Below are positions 53,525 to 61,260 of a stretch of 64,000 nt of DNA, one piece after another. The stretch covers positions 2,852,001-2,916,000 of the forward strand of contig NZ_JACCBM010000001.1 in the NCBI RefSeq assembly GCF_013409865.1, written 5' to 3'. How positions within the stretch are numbered: the stretch's first letter is position 1; the number at the start of each line of letters is the position of its first letter. The position numbers were made by a program, and so were the translations under genes. Source of the DNA: Herbiconiux flava (GTDB taxonomy: Bacteria; Actinomycetota; Actinomycetes; Actinomycetales; Microbacteriaceae). The notes below the pieces were generated by a model, which saw only the letters and a program-made list of their open reading frames with translations, made no database searches and was not told where the DNA came from.

Positions 53525-54678
53525 CAGCCCGCCGGCCTGAGGGTGAACAGGCCCGACTCGACGGTGAGCCCGGGGCCGAAGGCCATCGCGCACACCCGCT
53601 CGGGCGGACGCGAGGAGGCGGGACGCGCATCCGTCGTGCCCGTCACGAGCGCCTGGTCGAGGATGCCCTTCAGCACGAACAGCACCGTGGCGCTCGACAT
53701 GTTGCCGTAGTCGCGCAGCACCTCGCGCGACGGTGCGAGCTGGGCCGGCGTGAGCCCCAGGGTCTGCTCGACCCGGTCCAGGATGCTCCGCCCACCGGGA
53801 TGGATCGCCCAGTGCGTCGCGGCCTCCGCTCCGGCCTGCCCGAGCAGCGGCTCGAGAGCGGTGCGGATGTTCTGCTCGATGATCTTGGGCACGTAGCTGG
53901 AGAGCACCATCTCGAAGCCGTGGTCGCCGATGGTCCAGGCCATGTCGGCCTCGCCGTCGGGCACGATGGCGCTGGCGAACTCGTCGAGTGCAAGCGTCGG
54001 GTAGGCGGAGGCGCCCGTCTCGCGGGCCGTGACGACCGCCGCGGCCGCCCCGTCGGCGAACACGGAGGAGGCCACGATCTGGTCGGGCTCGTTCGACGAG
54101 CGCACGTGAAGGGTGCAGAGCTCGACGCAGACGACGAGCACGACGGCGTCGGGGTCGGCCTCGCAGAACGCCTTCGCGATGCGCAGCGCGGGGAAGGCGG
54201 CGTAGCAGCCCATGAAGCCCACGTGATGGCGCTGCACCGAGTCGGAGAGCCCCAGTTCGCGCTGCAGCGCCCAGTCGGGGCCGGGTGCGAAGAAGCCGGT
54301 GCACGAGGCGGTGACGACGTGGGTGACGTCGGCCGCGGTGATGCCGGGAGCCAGCGCGTCGAGGGCCCGCTTCGCCGCGGTCACCGCGAGCCCGGGCGCC
54401 TGCTCGACGTAGATGCGATTGCGCTCGCCCGTCGACGGCGACGAGAAGGCCCCGGTCGCCGCATCGACGAACAGCTCGGTGGAGGCCCGGCCGTCTGCGG
54501 CCAGCTCGTCGAGCACGGTGTGCCGGGTGCGGATGCCCGACGAGTCGAAGGAGGTGGCGACGAGTCGCTGCCCGAGCCTCGTCAGCCCCGGCTGCGCGGC
54601 GAAGAGGTCGCGCACCCGCTCCTGAGCGAGCTCGGTTCGGGGCACGGCCGTCTGGATGGATCGGATGCTCGCGGCCAT
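53524..54678 (-). CDS. Type III polyketide synthase (chalcone-synthase-like)
   Basis: Iterative ketosynthase that condenses malonyl units onto an acyl-CoA starter. The 384-aa protein has the full triad: Cys158 in HHVGFMGCYAAFPALRIA, His293 in HWAIHPGGRSILD and Asn326 in YGNMSSATVLFVL; the C-terminal AFGPGLTVE GPG-loop is also present. The product is unknown; alkylresorcinols, alkylpyrones or quinones are typical of the family. Start ATG at 54678 (MAASIRSIQTAVP); a TTG at 54690 is possible. First gene of a PKS–methyltransferase–membrane protein set. Confidence 0.94.
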   Translation of the reverse strand: MAASIRSIQTAVPRTELAQERVRDLFAAQPGLTRLGQRLVATSFDSSGIRTRHTVLDELAADGRASTELFVDAATGAFSSPSTGERNRIYVEQAPGLAVTAAKRALDALAPGITAADVTHVVTASCTGFFAPGPDWALQRELGLSDSVQRHHVGFMGCYAAFPALRIAKAFCEADPDAVVLVVCVELCTLHVRSSNEPDQIVASSVFADGAAAAVVTARETGASAYPTLALDEFASAIVPDGEADMAWTIGDHGFEMVLSSYVPKIIEQNIRTALEPLLGQAGAEAATHWAIHPGGRSILDRVEQTLGLTPAQLAPSREVLRDYGNMSSATVLFVLKGILDQALVTGTTDARPASSRPPERVCAMAFGPGLTVESGLFTLRPAG

Positions 54679-54756
54679 CTGCTCATCCAAGCACGAACGG
54701 CTGGGCCCCGCCCCGGGGTTGCGTCGGCTCGCCGGGAACATCCCCGACGGGTCGCG

Positions 54757-55422
54757 TCAGCGCGCCGGGAACATCCCCGACGGGTCGAACGAGGCGTCCA
54801 GGGCGAAGGGGTCGACGACCTCCGCGGAGCGGGTCGAGACCTCGACCTGGGCGGCCAGCTCGCGCCCGGCGCGGCGGATGCGGTCGGGCAGCGAGGCGGT
54901 TCCGGTGACGTCGGCTCCCCCGCCCCAGTCCTCGCTCGCGGCGAACACGGCGGTGGGCAGCACGACCGCGCGGAGGTAGGAGAACAGCGGCCGCACGGCG
55001 TGGTCGAGCGCCAGAGAGTGGCGTGACGTGCCGCCGGTCGCGGCGATCAGCACGGGCAGGCCGGTGAGGGCGGCGTTGTCGATCACGTCGAAGAACGACT
55101 TGAACAGTCCGCTGTAGCTGGCGGTGAAGATCGGCGTCACGGCGATCAGGCCGTCGGCGCGGCTCACGGCGTCGAGGGCGCTCTGCAGCCGGGGGCTGGC
55201 GAAGCCGGTGAGCAGATTGTTCGTGATGTCCTGGGCGAGGTCGCGCAGTTCGATCACCTCGAGGTCGACGGATGCGCCGCGGAGGTCGAGCTCGGCCAGA
55301 GCGGCCTCGCTCAGGCGGTCGGCGAGCAGCCGGGTGCTCGAGGGCTGGCTGAGGCCGGCGCTGACGACGACGAGCTTCTTCGACATGGCCGCGTTGTTCG
55401 ACATGGCCGCGTTGTTCGTCAT
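54757..55422 (-). CDS. NADPH-dependent FMN reductase (CE1759 type)
   Basis: A 221-aa flavodoxin-like flavin reductase: KLVVVSAGLSQPSSTRLLADRLSEAA, ADGLIAVTPIFTASYSGLFKSFFDVID, AATGGTSRHSLALDHAVRPLFSYL. The CE1759-type protein usually accompanies an LLM-class flavin monooxygenase (CE1758), which is absent here. The first 12 residues are MTNNAAMSNNAA, a hexapeptide repeat encoded by an 18-bp tandem duplication that also duplicates the start codon. GGAGGG lies 8 nt upstream of the 5'-most ATG, favouring 55422. Confidence 0.87.
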   Translation of the reverse strand: MTNNAAMSNNAAMSKKLVVVSAGLSQPSSTRLLADRLSEAALAELDLRGASVDLEVIELRDLAQDITNNLLTGFASPRLQSALDAVSRADGLIAVTPIFTASYSGLFKSFFDVIDNAALTGLPVLIAATGGTSRHSLALDHAVRPLFSYLRAVVLPTAVFAASEDWGGGADVTGTASLPDRIRRAGRELAAQVEVSTRSAEVVDPFALDASFDPSGMFPAR

Positions 55423-55445
55423 GTGGGGATCCCTCCGGAAAACTT

Positions 55446-55471
55446 CATGCGTTTGCATGTAGTCGATGCAA
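55446..55471. promoter_or_regulatory. Palindromic candidate operator upstream of the FMN reductase gene
   Basis: Two overlapping inverted repeats, CATGC-gttt-GCATG (55446–55459) and TTGCAT-N7-ATGCAA (55453–55471), lie 24–49 bp upstream of the ATG, where the promoter should be. The AT content is higher than the surroundings. A dimeric MarR- or TetR-like repressor site is the likely meaning. Confidence 0.55.
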
Positions 55472-55504
55472 CGATCCGACTCGGAGTGGTATTCCCGAAC
55501 GCAG

Positions 55505-55536
55505 AACGGGCCGCCACCCGGAGGTGACGGCCCGTT
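55505..55536 (-). terminator. Stem-loop terminator downstream of rpsO
   Basis: AACGGGCCG-c-CACC / GGTG-a-CGGCCCGTT with a CGGA tetraloop: 13 paired bases and one mismatch, 43 bp past the rpsO stop. No strong T-tract. Confidence 0.65.
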
Positions 55537-55578
55537 CAGAGCGGTACGTGGTGTCGCCCGAGGGGCGAACCCAGGAAT

Positions 55579-55848
55579 CTATCGACGCAGCCCCAGGCGC
55601 TCGATGAGCGAGCGGTAGCGGTCGATGTCGATGTCCTGCAGGTAGCCGAGCAGTCGACGACGCTGGCCCACGAGCAGCAGCAGACCACGACGCGAGTGGT
55701 GGTCGTGCTTGTGCTCCTTGAGGTGCTCCGTGAGGTCCTTGATGCGGCGGGTCAGCATGGCGACCTGCACTTCAGGGGATCCGGTGTCACCGGGGTGGGT
55801 AGCGTACTCGTCGATGATCGCCTTCTTGACGTCTGCTTCGAGTGCCAT
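55579..55848 (-). CDS. rpsO: 30S ribosomal protein S15
   Basis: An 89-aa primary 16S rRNA-binding protein with [48 protein letters not shown] and the C-terminal [13 protein letters not shown], the complete S15 fold. The ATG at 55848 has AAAGGGGA 9 nt upstream. rpsO is usually next to pnp; here 3.4 kb with four other genes separate them. Confidence 0.98.
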   Translation of the reverse strand: MALEADVKKAIIDEYATHPGDTGSPEVQVAMLTRRIKDLTEHLKEHKHDHHSRRGLLLLVGQRRRLLGYLQDIDIDRYRSLIERLGLRR

Positions 55849-56044
55849 AGATGGGATCCCCTTTCTCTCGTTGCGCGGTGCCAGTCAGCCTGATGCTGTG
55901 GCTCTCTTTGTCCGCGGCCGTTCACACGGCAACCTGAAGACCTTACCAGAAACACGCCCGTAACACTTCGCCGCCCAGTTCGCCCGCCAGGCGGGAACAC
56001 ACGATAGTAGATGTGCGTTGCAGACACGGAACGGACGGATCGAC

Positions 56045-57115
56045 ATGACAGACACCCTGGGCACAGCCCCCCTCAGCACCGCGACCCTGCCGGTGCTCGA
56101 CCTCAGCCGGCTGAACGGCGACGCCGCGGACGCGGAGGCCTTCCGCCTCGAGCTCCGCGAGGCCACGCACGACTACGGCTTCTTCTACCTCGTCGGGCAC
56201 GGCGTGCCGCACGAGCTGATCGAGCGCGTGATGGCGACGGCCCGGCGCTTCTTCGCCCTCCCCGAGGCCGACAAGCTCGCGATCGAGAATCTGAACAGCC
56301 CGCACTTCCGCGGCTACACCCGCGTGGGCGGCGAGCTCACGCAGGGCAAGGTCGACTGGCGTGAGCAGATCGACATCGGCGTGGAGCGCGAGCCCGTGCC
56401 GGTCTCCGACGAGACCCCCGACTACATGCGCCTCGACGGCCCGAACCAGTGGCCGGCCGCTCTGCCCGAGCTGCAGGAGGTCGTCGGCGAGTGGTACGAG
56501 GAGCTCAACCGCGTGAGCCTCACTCTGCTCCGCGCCTGGGCCGTCTCGCTCGGCGCCGAGGAGGACGTCTTCGACGCCGCCTTCGCCGAGCGCCCCTCCA
56601 CCCTGATCAAGATCGTGCGCTACCCCGGCAAGAGCGACCCCGAGCCCAAGCAGGGCGTCGGCGCCCACAAGGACTCGGGTGTGCTCACCCTGCTGCTCGT
56701 CGAGCCCGGCAAGGGCGGCCTGCAGGTCGAGAAGGACGGCGCGTGGATCGACGCTCCCCCGATCGACGACGCCTTCGTGGTGAACATCGGCGAGCTGCTC
56801 GAGGTCGCCACCAACGGCTACCTCAAGGCCACCGTGCACCGCGTGATCTCCCCGCGCATCGGTGACGACCGCGTCTCCATCCCCTTCTTCTACAGCCCGG
56901 CGCTGGACGCCACGATCCCGGTGCTGCCGCTGCCCGAGGAGCTGAAGGCCGAGGCCAAGGGCATCACGGTCGACCCGCGCAACCCGATCTTCACCACCTA
57001 CGGCGAGAACGCCCTGAAGAGCCGCCTGCGCGCGCACCCCGACGTGGCCGCGAAGCACCACGCCGACCTCGTGGAGAAGAACGCGGCCGCCGCCGCGCAG
57101 AACACCCAGGAGTGA
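56045..57115 (+). CDS. 2-oxoglutarate/Fe(II)-dependent oxygenase, isopenicillin-N-synthase-like
   Basis: A 356-aa non-haem iron oxygenase with an N-terminal DIOX_N region (LPVLDLSRLNGD…YGFFYLVGHGVPHELIERVM) and the double-stranded beta-helix core with His-x-Asp in GVGAHKDSGVLTLLL, the distal His in KATVHRVISP, and the co-substrate Arg in DRVSIPFFYSP. The substrate is unknown. The ATG at 56045 is preferred over 56018; GGAACGGACGG precedes it. It is divergent from rpsO and coupled to the MFS gene by GTGA. Confidence 0.9.
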   Translation: MTDTLGTAPLSTATLPVLDLSRLNGDAADAEAFRLELREATHDYGFFYLVGHGVPHELIERVMATARRFFALPEADKLAIENLNSPHFRGYTRVGGELTQGKVDWREQIDIGVEREPVPVSDETPDYMRLDGPNQWPAALPELQEVVGEWYEELNRVSLTLLRAWAVSLGAEEDVFDAAFAERPSTLIKIVRYPGKSDPEPKQGVGAHKDSGVLTLLLVEPGKGGLQVEKDGAWIDAPPIDDAFVVNIGELLEVATNGYLKATVHRVISPRIGDDRVSIPFFYSPALDATIPVLPLPEELKAEAKGITVDPRNPIFTTYGENALKSRLRAHPDVAAKHHADLVEKNAAAAAQNTQE

Positions 57116-58470
57116 GCGACCCCCGCCCCAACGGCGGCGGACCGGCCGGAGACGATCTCGTCCCGCAGCCGGCCCGCCGCCGTTCGGCGTTCGTCGACAT
57201 CACCCCGCTCAGGGCGAGCCCCGCCTTCGCCCGCCTCTGGGCCGGGCAGGCGATCTCGGGCATCGGCAGCCAGATGACGGTCGTGGCGGTGGGCCTCGAC
57301 GTCTACCGCCTCACCTCGTCGACCCTCGCCGTCGCCGGGGTGGCCCTCTTCGCCCTGGTGCCCATGATCGTCGCGGGCCTGTACGGCGGGATGCTCGCCG
57401 ACGCCTTCGACCGCCGCCGCGTCGCCCTGCTCGCCGCCGTGATCGCCTGGGTCTCGACGGCGCTCCTCGCCGTTCTCGCCTGGACGGGTGCCGACAGCGT
57501 CGGCGCCCTCTACACCCTGGCCACCGTGAACGCCGTGTCGGCGACCGTGGTGCAGACCACGCGCTCGGCCATCTTCCCGCGCATCCTGCCGCGGGAGCTG
57601 CTGCCCGCCGCGGCCGCCCTCAGCGGCATCACCACCGGCGTGATGGTCACCGTCGGTCCGGCCCTCGCCGGTGTGCTGGTCGCGTCGGTCGGCTTCGGCT
57701 GGACCTACTCCATCGACGTCGTGCTCTTCGTCGCGGCGTTCCTCGGCATCGCGAGCCTGCCCCGCATCCTGCCCGAGGGCGAGGTGCACCGGCCGGGGCT
57801 CACGTCGCTGCGTCACGGCTTCGCCTTCCTCCGGCGTGCGCCGAACATCCGCGCCTCGTTCCTGATCGACATCGCGGCGATGACCTTCGGCCAGCCGCGC
57901 GTTCTCTTCCCGGCGGTCGGTGTGCTCGTGCTCGGCGGCGGCCCCGTTACCGTCGGCGTGCTGACGGCCGCCTTCGCGATCGGCTCGCTGCTCGCGAGCG
58001 TGTTCTCGGGCCGGCTCGGCCAGGTGCGCTGGCAGGGCCGCGCGATCGCGCGTGCCGTGCAGTCGTACGGCGTGTTCACCGCGCTCTTCGGCGTCGTGCT
58101 GCTGGTCGCCGCGCTGACGGGCGGCACCGTGGGACAGGACTGGGCGCGGGTCGACCTGGCGGGCCTCGGCCTCGCCTCCCTTGCCCTGATGGGCGCCGGG
58201 GTGAGCGACGAGATCAGCGCGATCTTCCGGTCGACGATGCTCCAGACGGCGGTGCCCGACAACATGCGCGGCCGCCTGCAGGGTGTCTTCACCGTGGTCG
58301 TCACGGGCGGCCCGCGCATCGGCGACCTCTACGTCGGCGCGCTCTCGGTCGTAGCGGCGCTCTGGCTGCCACCCCTCGTCGGCGGCCTCGCGATCGTCGT
58401 GGCGGCCGGCGTCATCCTGCGCTTCGTGCACAGCTTCCGCGCGTACGATGCGCTCGACCCGAAGCCGTAG
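57112..58470 (+). CDS. MFS transporter (DHA3/EntS-like)
   Basis: A 452-aa, 12-helix major facilitator with the motif A loop GGMLADAFDRRRVAL after helix 2, RSAIFPRILPRELLPAAAALSG and GVMVTVGPALAGVLVASVGFGWTYSID typical of the DHA3/EntS group, and a cytoplasmic C-terminus YDALDPKP. The start GTG at 57112 overlaps the oxygenase stop (GTGA). Co-expression with the oxygenase suggests export of its product or a drug; the substrate is unknown. Confidence 0.9.
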   Translation: MSDPRPNGGGPAGDDLVPQPARRRSAFVDITPLRASPAFARLWAGQAISGIGSQMTVVAVGLDVYRLTSSTLAVAGVALFALVPMIVAGLYGGMLADAFDRRRVALLAAVIAWVSTALLAVLAWTGADSVGALYTLATVNAVSATVVQTTRSAIFPRILPRELLPAAAALSGITTGVMVTVGPALAGVLVASVGFGWTYSIDVVLFVAAFLGIASLPRILPEGEVHRPGLTSLRHGFAFLRRAPNIRASFLIDIAAMTFGQPRVLFPAVGVLVLGGGPVTVGVLTAAFAIGSLLASVFSGRLGQVRWQGRAIARAVQSYGVFTALFGVVLLVAALTGGTVGQDWARVDLAGLGLASLALMGAGVSDEISAIFRSTMLQTAVPDNMRGRLQGVFTVVVTGGPRIGDLYVGALSVVAALWLPPLVGGLAIVVAAGVILRFVHSFRAYDALDPKP

Positions 58471-58500
58471 CTGCAGCTGCAGCTGCCGACATCAGCCCGG

Positions 58501-60738
58501 CTACAGCCCCGCGGGCGCCTGCTCCCCCGGTGCCAGCACCAGGCTCAGCCGCTGCGTCGACCGCGTCATCGCCACATAGAGAGCGGATGCTCCCCGCGTG
58601 CTCTCGGCGACGACACCCTCCGGCGACGCCACCACGACGGAGTCGAACTCGAGGCCCTTCGCCTCGGCCGGCGACAGCAGCGCGATCGGACGGGAGAGCC
58701 CCCGCACCCCGACCCCCACGTCGTCGCCGAACCGCTCGGACAGCATCGACGAGAGCGCACCGAGCCGCGACGCGGGAGCGATCACCGCGGTGGTGCCGCC
58801 CTGCTCGACCATCTCGGCGACCCGGGCGCGCACGGCCTCGCCTAGCGCCGCATCCGTCGCCGTCTCGACCGCGTCGACCGGCCACTCGGTGGTGCGCACC
58901 GAGCGCGAGCGAGTCACCGTGAGCCCGTTCGCCACGGCTACCCGCTCGGCGGCGGCGACGATCTGGGAGGGCGTCCGGTAGTTGACCGTGAGCTCCTCGA
59001 GCCGCCAGTTCTCGCCGACGAGGGGCGACAGCGTCGACTCCCAGCTGGTCGAGGCGGCGGCCGAGCTGGCCTGGGCCACGTCGCCGACGATGGTGAGCGA
59101 GCGCAGCGGGGCCTTCCGCAGCAGCACCCGCCACTGCATCGGCGACAGCTCCTGCGCCTCGTCGACCACGATGTGCCCGTAGGTCCAGCTGCGGTCGGAG
59201 GCGGCGCGCTCGGCGGTCGTCAGCACCGCGTCCTGCTCGGCGAAGCCGGCGACGACGGTCTCGGCCGAGACCTGGCCGTCCACGTCCATGTTGCTGATCG
59301 CGGTGCGGGCGTTCTCGAGGTCGCGCTTGCGCTGCTGCTTCTCCGCCCGCTTCTGGGCGGCGTCGCCCGGGTTGTACTCGCCGAGCAGCTCGGCCGCCTC
59401 GTCGAGCAGCGGCACGTCGGAGACCGTCAGCGCCGACCCGCGCTCCCGGCGCAGCAGCTCGCGCTTGGCCTTCGACCAGTGCGAGGTGAGCGATGCCAGC
59501 CACTGCGGGCGGGCGTAGAGGTCGTCGAGCAGCTTCTCGGGGGTCAGCGGGATCCACGCGGTGTTGAGGGCGACCCGCACGTCGTAGGCGGTGCGGATGT
59601 CCTCCCGCAGGTAGGCCAGATCGGCGTCGTCGACGGTCGAACCGCGACGGCGCAGCTGCTCGGCGAGCTGCTTGGTGAGCTGACCCAGGAGGTTCTTCAC
59701 GAACGAGACCCGGCCCTCGTTGTAGGGCTTGCCCGACTCCCGCGCTTTGGCGATCGCATCGGCGACGGCGGACGGCTGGAGCACCAGGGTCTCGCCGTTG
59801 ATCGTCAGCGTCTGCGGCTCCTCGGGCACCCGCTGGCGCGAGCGCACGGCGCGGCGGATGAGCGCCGCCATCTCGGCGGAGCCCTTCAGGGCGGCGACGG
59901 CGGGCTCGTCGTCGACGGTGGCCTCGACGCCCGGGTAGAGCTGCCCGAGGCTCGCCAGCACGACGCCGGTCTCGCCGAGGCTCGGCAGCACGGCGTTGAT
60001 GTACTGGAGGAAGGCACGGCTGGGGCCGACGACGAGCACGCCGCTCGAGCCGAGCCGTTCGCGGTGCGTGTAGAGCAGGTAGGCGGCACGGTGCAGCGCC
60101 ACCGCGGTCTTGCCGGTGCCCGGGCCGCCCTGCACGACGAGCACGCCCTGCAGCTCGGAGCGGATCACCCTGTCCTGCTCGGCCTGGATGGTCGAGACGA
60201 TGTCGTGCATGCGGCCGGTGCGCTGGGCCGAGAGGGCGGCGAGCAGGGCCCCCTCGCCCTGAAGGGCGGTGCCCTCCTCGTCGAGCAGCTCGGCGTCGAA
60301 GACCTCGTCCTCGATTCGCACGACCTCGCGGCCGCGGGTGGTGAGGTGGCGCCGGGCGCGGGCGCCGAGCGGGGTGGCGGCGGTGGCCTGGTAGAAGGCC
60401 CGGGCCTGGGGTGCGCGCCAGTCGAGCAGCAGCGGCTCGAGGTTCTCGTCGCGGAGGCCGATGCGGCCGATGTAGTGGTGGGTGCTTCCGTTGTCGTCGG
60501 CCTCGGCGAGCTCGAGCCGGCCGAAGGCCAGGCGTTCGCCCACCTCGCGGAGCTGCCCGATGCGATCCTCGTAGGCACGGGCGAAGGCGTCGCGCTCCGA
60601 GCGGCTCTGGTGGTTGCCGCCGACGCTCTCGCGGCGCACGGCGGCGAGCTCGCGCTCGGCGTCGGCGCGCAGACCGTCGAGCCGCTGGTACAGCCCCGAC
60701 ACGTACTCGCGCTCGCGCGCCAATTCCTCGTTGACCAC
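58501..60738 (-). CDS. helD: HelD-type RNA polymerase-recycling helicase-like ATPase
   Basis: A 745-aa UvrD/Rep-superfamily ATPase: N-terminal antiparallel coiled coil (~1–60) expected to enter RNA polymerase, Walker A QGGPGTGKTAVALHRAAYL (~residue 205), Walker B HIVVDEAQELSPMQW, motif III LTIVGDVAQASS, VNYRTPSQI, and the C-terminal ALYVAMTRSTQRLSLVL. HelD/HelR proteins release stalled RNA polymerase and, in actinobacteria, can give rifamycin tolerance; the latter is inferred. The GTG at 60738 lies just inside a 13-bp inverted repeat that spans its promoter; TAGAAT at 60769–60764 is the likely -10. Confidence 0.9.
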   Translation of the reverse strand: MVNEELAREREYVSGLYQRLDGLRADAERELAAVRRESVGGNHQSRSERDAFARAYEDRIGQLREVGERLAFGRLELAEADDNGSTHHYIGRIGLRDENLEPLLLDWRAPQARAFYQATAATPLGARARRHLTTRGREVVRIEDEVFDAELLDEEGTALQGEGALLAALSAQRTGRMHDIVSTIQAEQDRVIRSELQGVLVVQGGPGTGKTAVALHRAAYLLYTHRERLGSSGVLVVGPSRAFLQYINAVLPSLGETGVVLASLGQLYPGVEATVDDEPAVAALKGSAEMAALIRRAVRSRQRVPEEPQTLTINGETLVLQPSAVADAIAKARESGKPYNEGRVSFVKNLLGQLTKQLAEQLRRRGSTVDDADLAYLREDIRTAYDVRVALNTAWIPLTPEKLLDDLYARPQWLASLTSHWSKAKRELLRRERGSALTVSDVPLLDEAAELLGEYNPGDAAQKRAEKQQRKRDLENARTAISNMDVDGQVSAETVVAGFAEQDAVLTTAERAASDRSWTYGHIVVDEAQELSPMQWRVLLRKAPLRSLTIVGDVAQASSAAASTSWESTLSPLVGENWRLEELTVNYRTPSQIVAAAERVAVANGLTVTRSRSVRTTEWPVDAVETATDAALGEAVRARVAEMVEQGGTTAVIAPASRLGALSSMLSERFGDDVGVGVRGLSRPIALLSPAEAKGLEFDSVVVASPEGVVAESTRGASALYVAMTRSTQRLSLVLAPGEQAPAGL

Positions 60739-60740
60739 AG

Positions 60741-60789
60741 AACCTCCCGAAACCCGGCAAGCAATTCTACTCGCGCGTTTCGGGAGGTT
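60741..60789. promoter_or_regulatory. 13-bp perfect inverted repeat spanning the helD promoter
   Basis: AACCTCCCGAAAC (60741–60753) and GTTTCGGGAGGTT (60777–60789) flank the -10 box TAGAAT (minus strand, 60769–60764). The start-proximal arm also contains the GGGAGG ribosome-binding site. It could be a two-half-site operator or, less likely because of the 23-nt loop, the terminator of the FKBP gene upstream. Confidence 0.65.
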
Positions 60790-60825
60790 CGTCGCACACC
60801 CGTCGAACGGATGGCGACGGGAGGC

Positions 60826-61200
60826 TTACGGAACCGAGATCAGGTCGATCACGAAGATCAGGGTCTTGCCCGCGAGGAAGTGACCCGAGCCGGCCGGACC
60901 GTAGGCCAGGTGCGGCGGGATGGTCAGCTTGCGACGGCCGCCCTCCTTCATGCCGGGGATGCCGTCCTGCCAGCCCGCGATGAGGCCGTTCAGCGGGAAG
61001 CTGATCGTCTCGCCACGGCCCCAGGAGGAGTCGAACTCGTCACCCGTCTCGTACTCGACGCCGAGGTAGTGCACCTCGACGGTGGCGCCCGGGGTCGCCT
61101 CCTTGCCGGTGCCCTCGACGATGTCGTCGATCACGAGCGTGGTGGGCGCGGGGCCCTCGGGGAAGTCGATCTCGGGCTTCGAAGCAGTGGAATCAGTCAT
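60826..61200 (-). CDS. FKBP-type peptidyl-prolyl cis-trans isomerase
   Basis: A 124-aa cytoplasmic PPIase with the FKBP core: VEVHYLGVEYETGDEFDSSWGRGETISFPL, LIAGWQDGIPGMKEGGRRKLTIPPHLAYG and LIFVIDLISV. The single-domain size is as expected. ATG at 61200 (MTDSTASKPEIDFPEG) is preferred over an upstream in-frame ATG at 61251 whose extra residues are not conserved. No signal peptide. Confidence 0.93.
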   Translation of the reverse strand: MTDSTASKPEIDFPEGPAPTTLVIDDIVEGTGKEATPGATVEVHYLGVEYETGDEFDSSWGRGETISFPLNGLIAGWQDGIPGMKEGGRRKLTIPPHLAYGPAGSGHFLAGKTLIFVIDLISVP

Positions 61201-61260
61201 GACTCCATCCAAGCCCACCTGCCGATGCATGGCAAAAGCGACCGGCGTCACGCGGCTCGG

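Noticed and set aside
52183..55422. The PKS island as a mobile element
   Set aside because: No transposase, integrase, flanking direct repeats or visible change in base composition; it is reported only as an unusual insertion between rpsO and pnp.
58471..58500. CAGCTG repeat after the MFS gene as a terminator
   Set aside because: CTGCAGCTGCAGCTG is self-complementary over only a few bases and forms no convincing stem-loop with a loop and tail.
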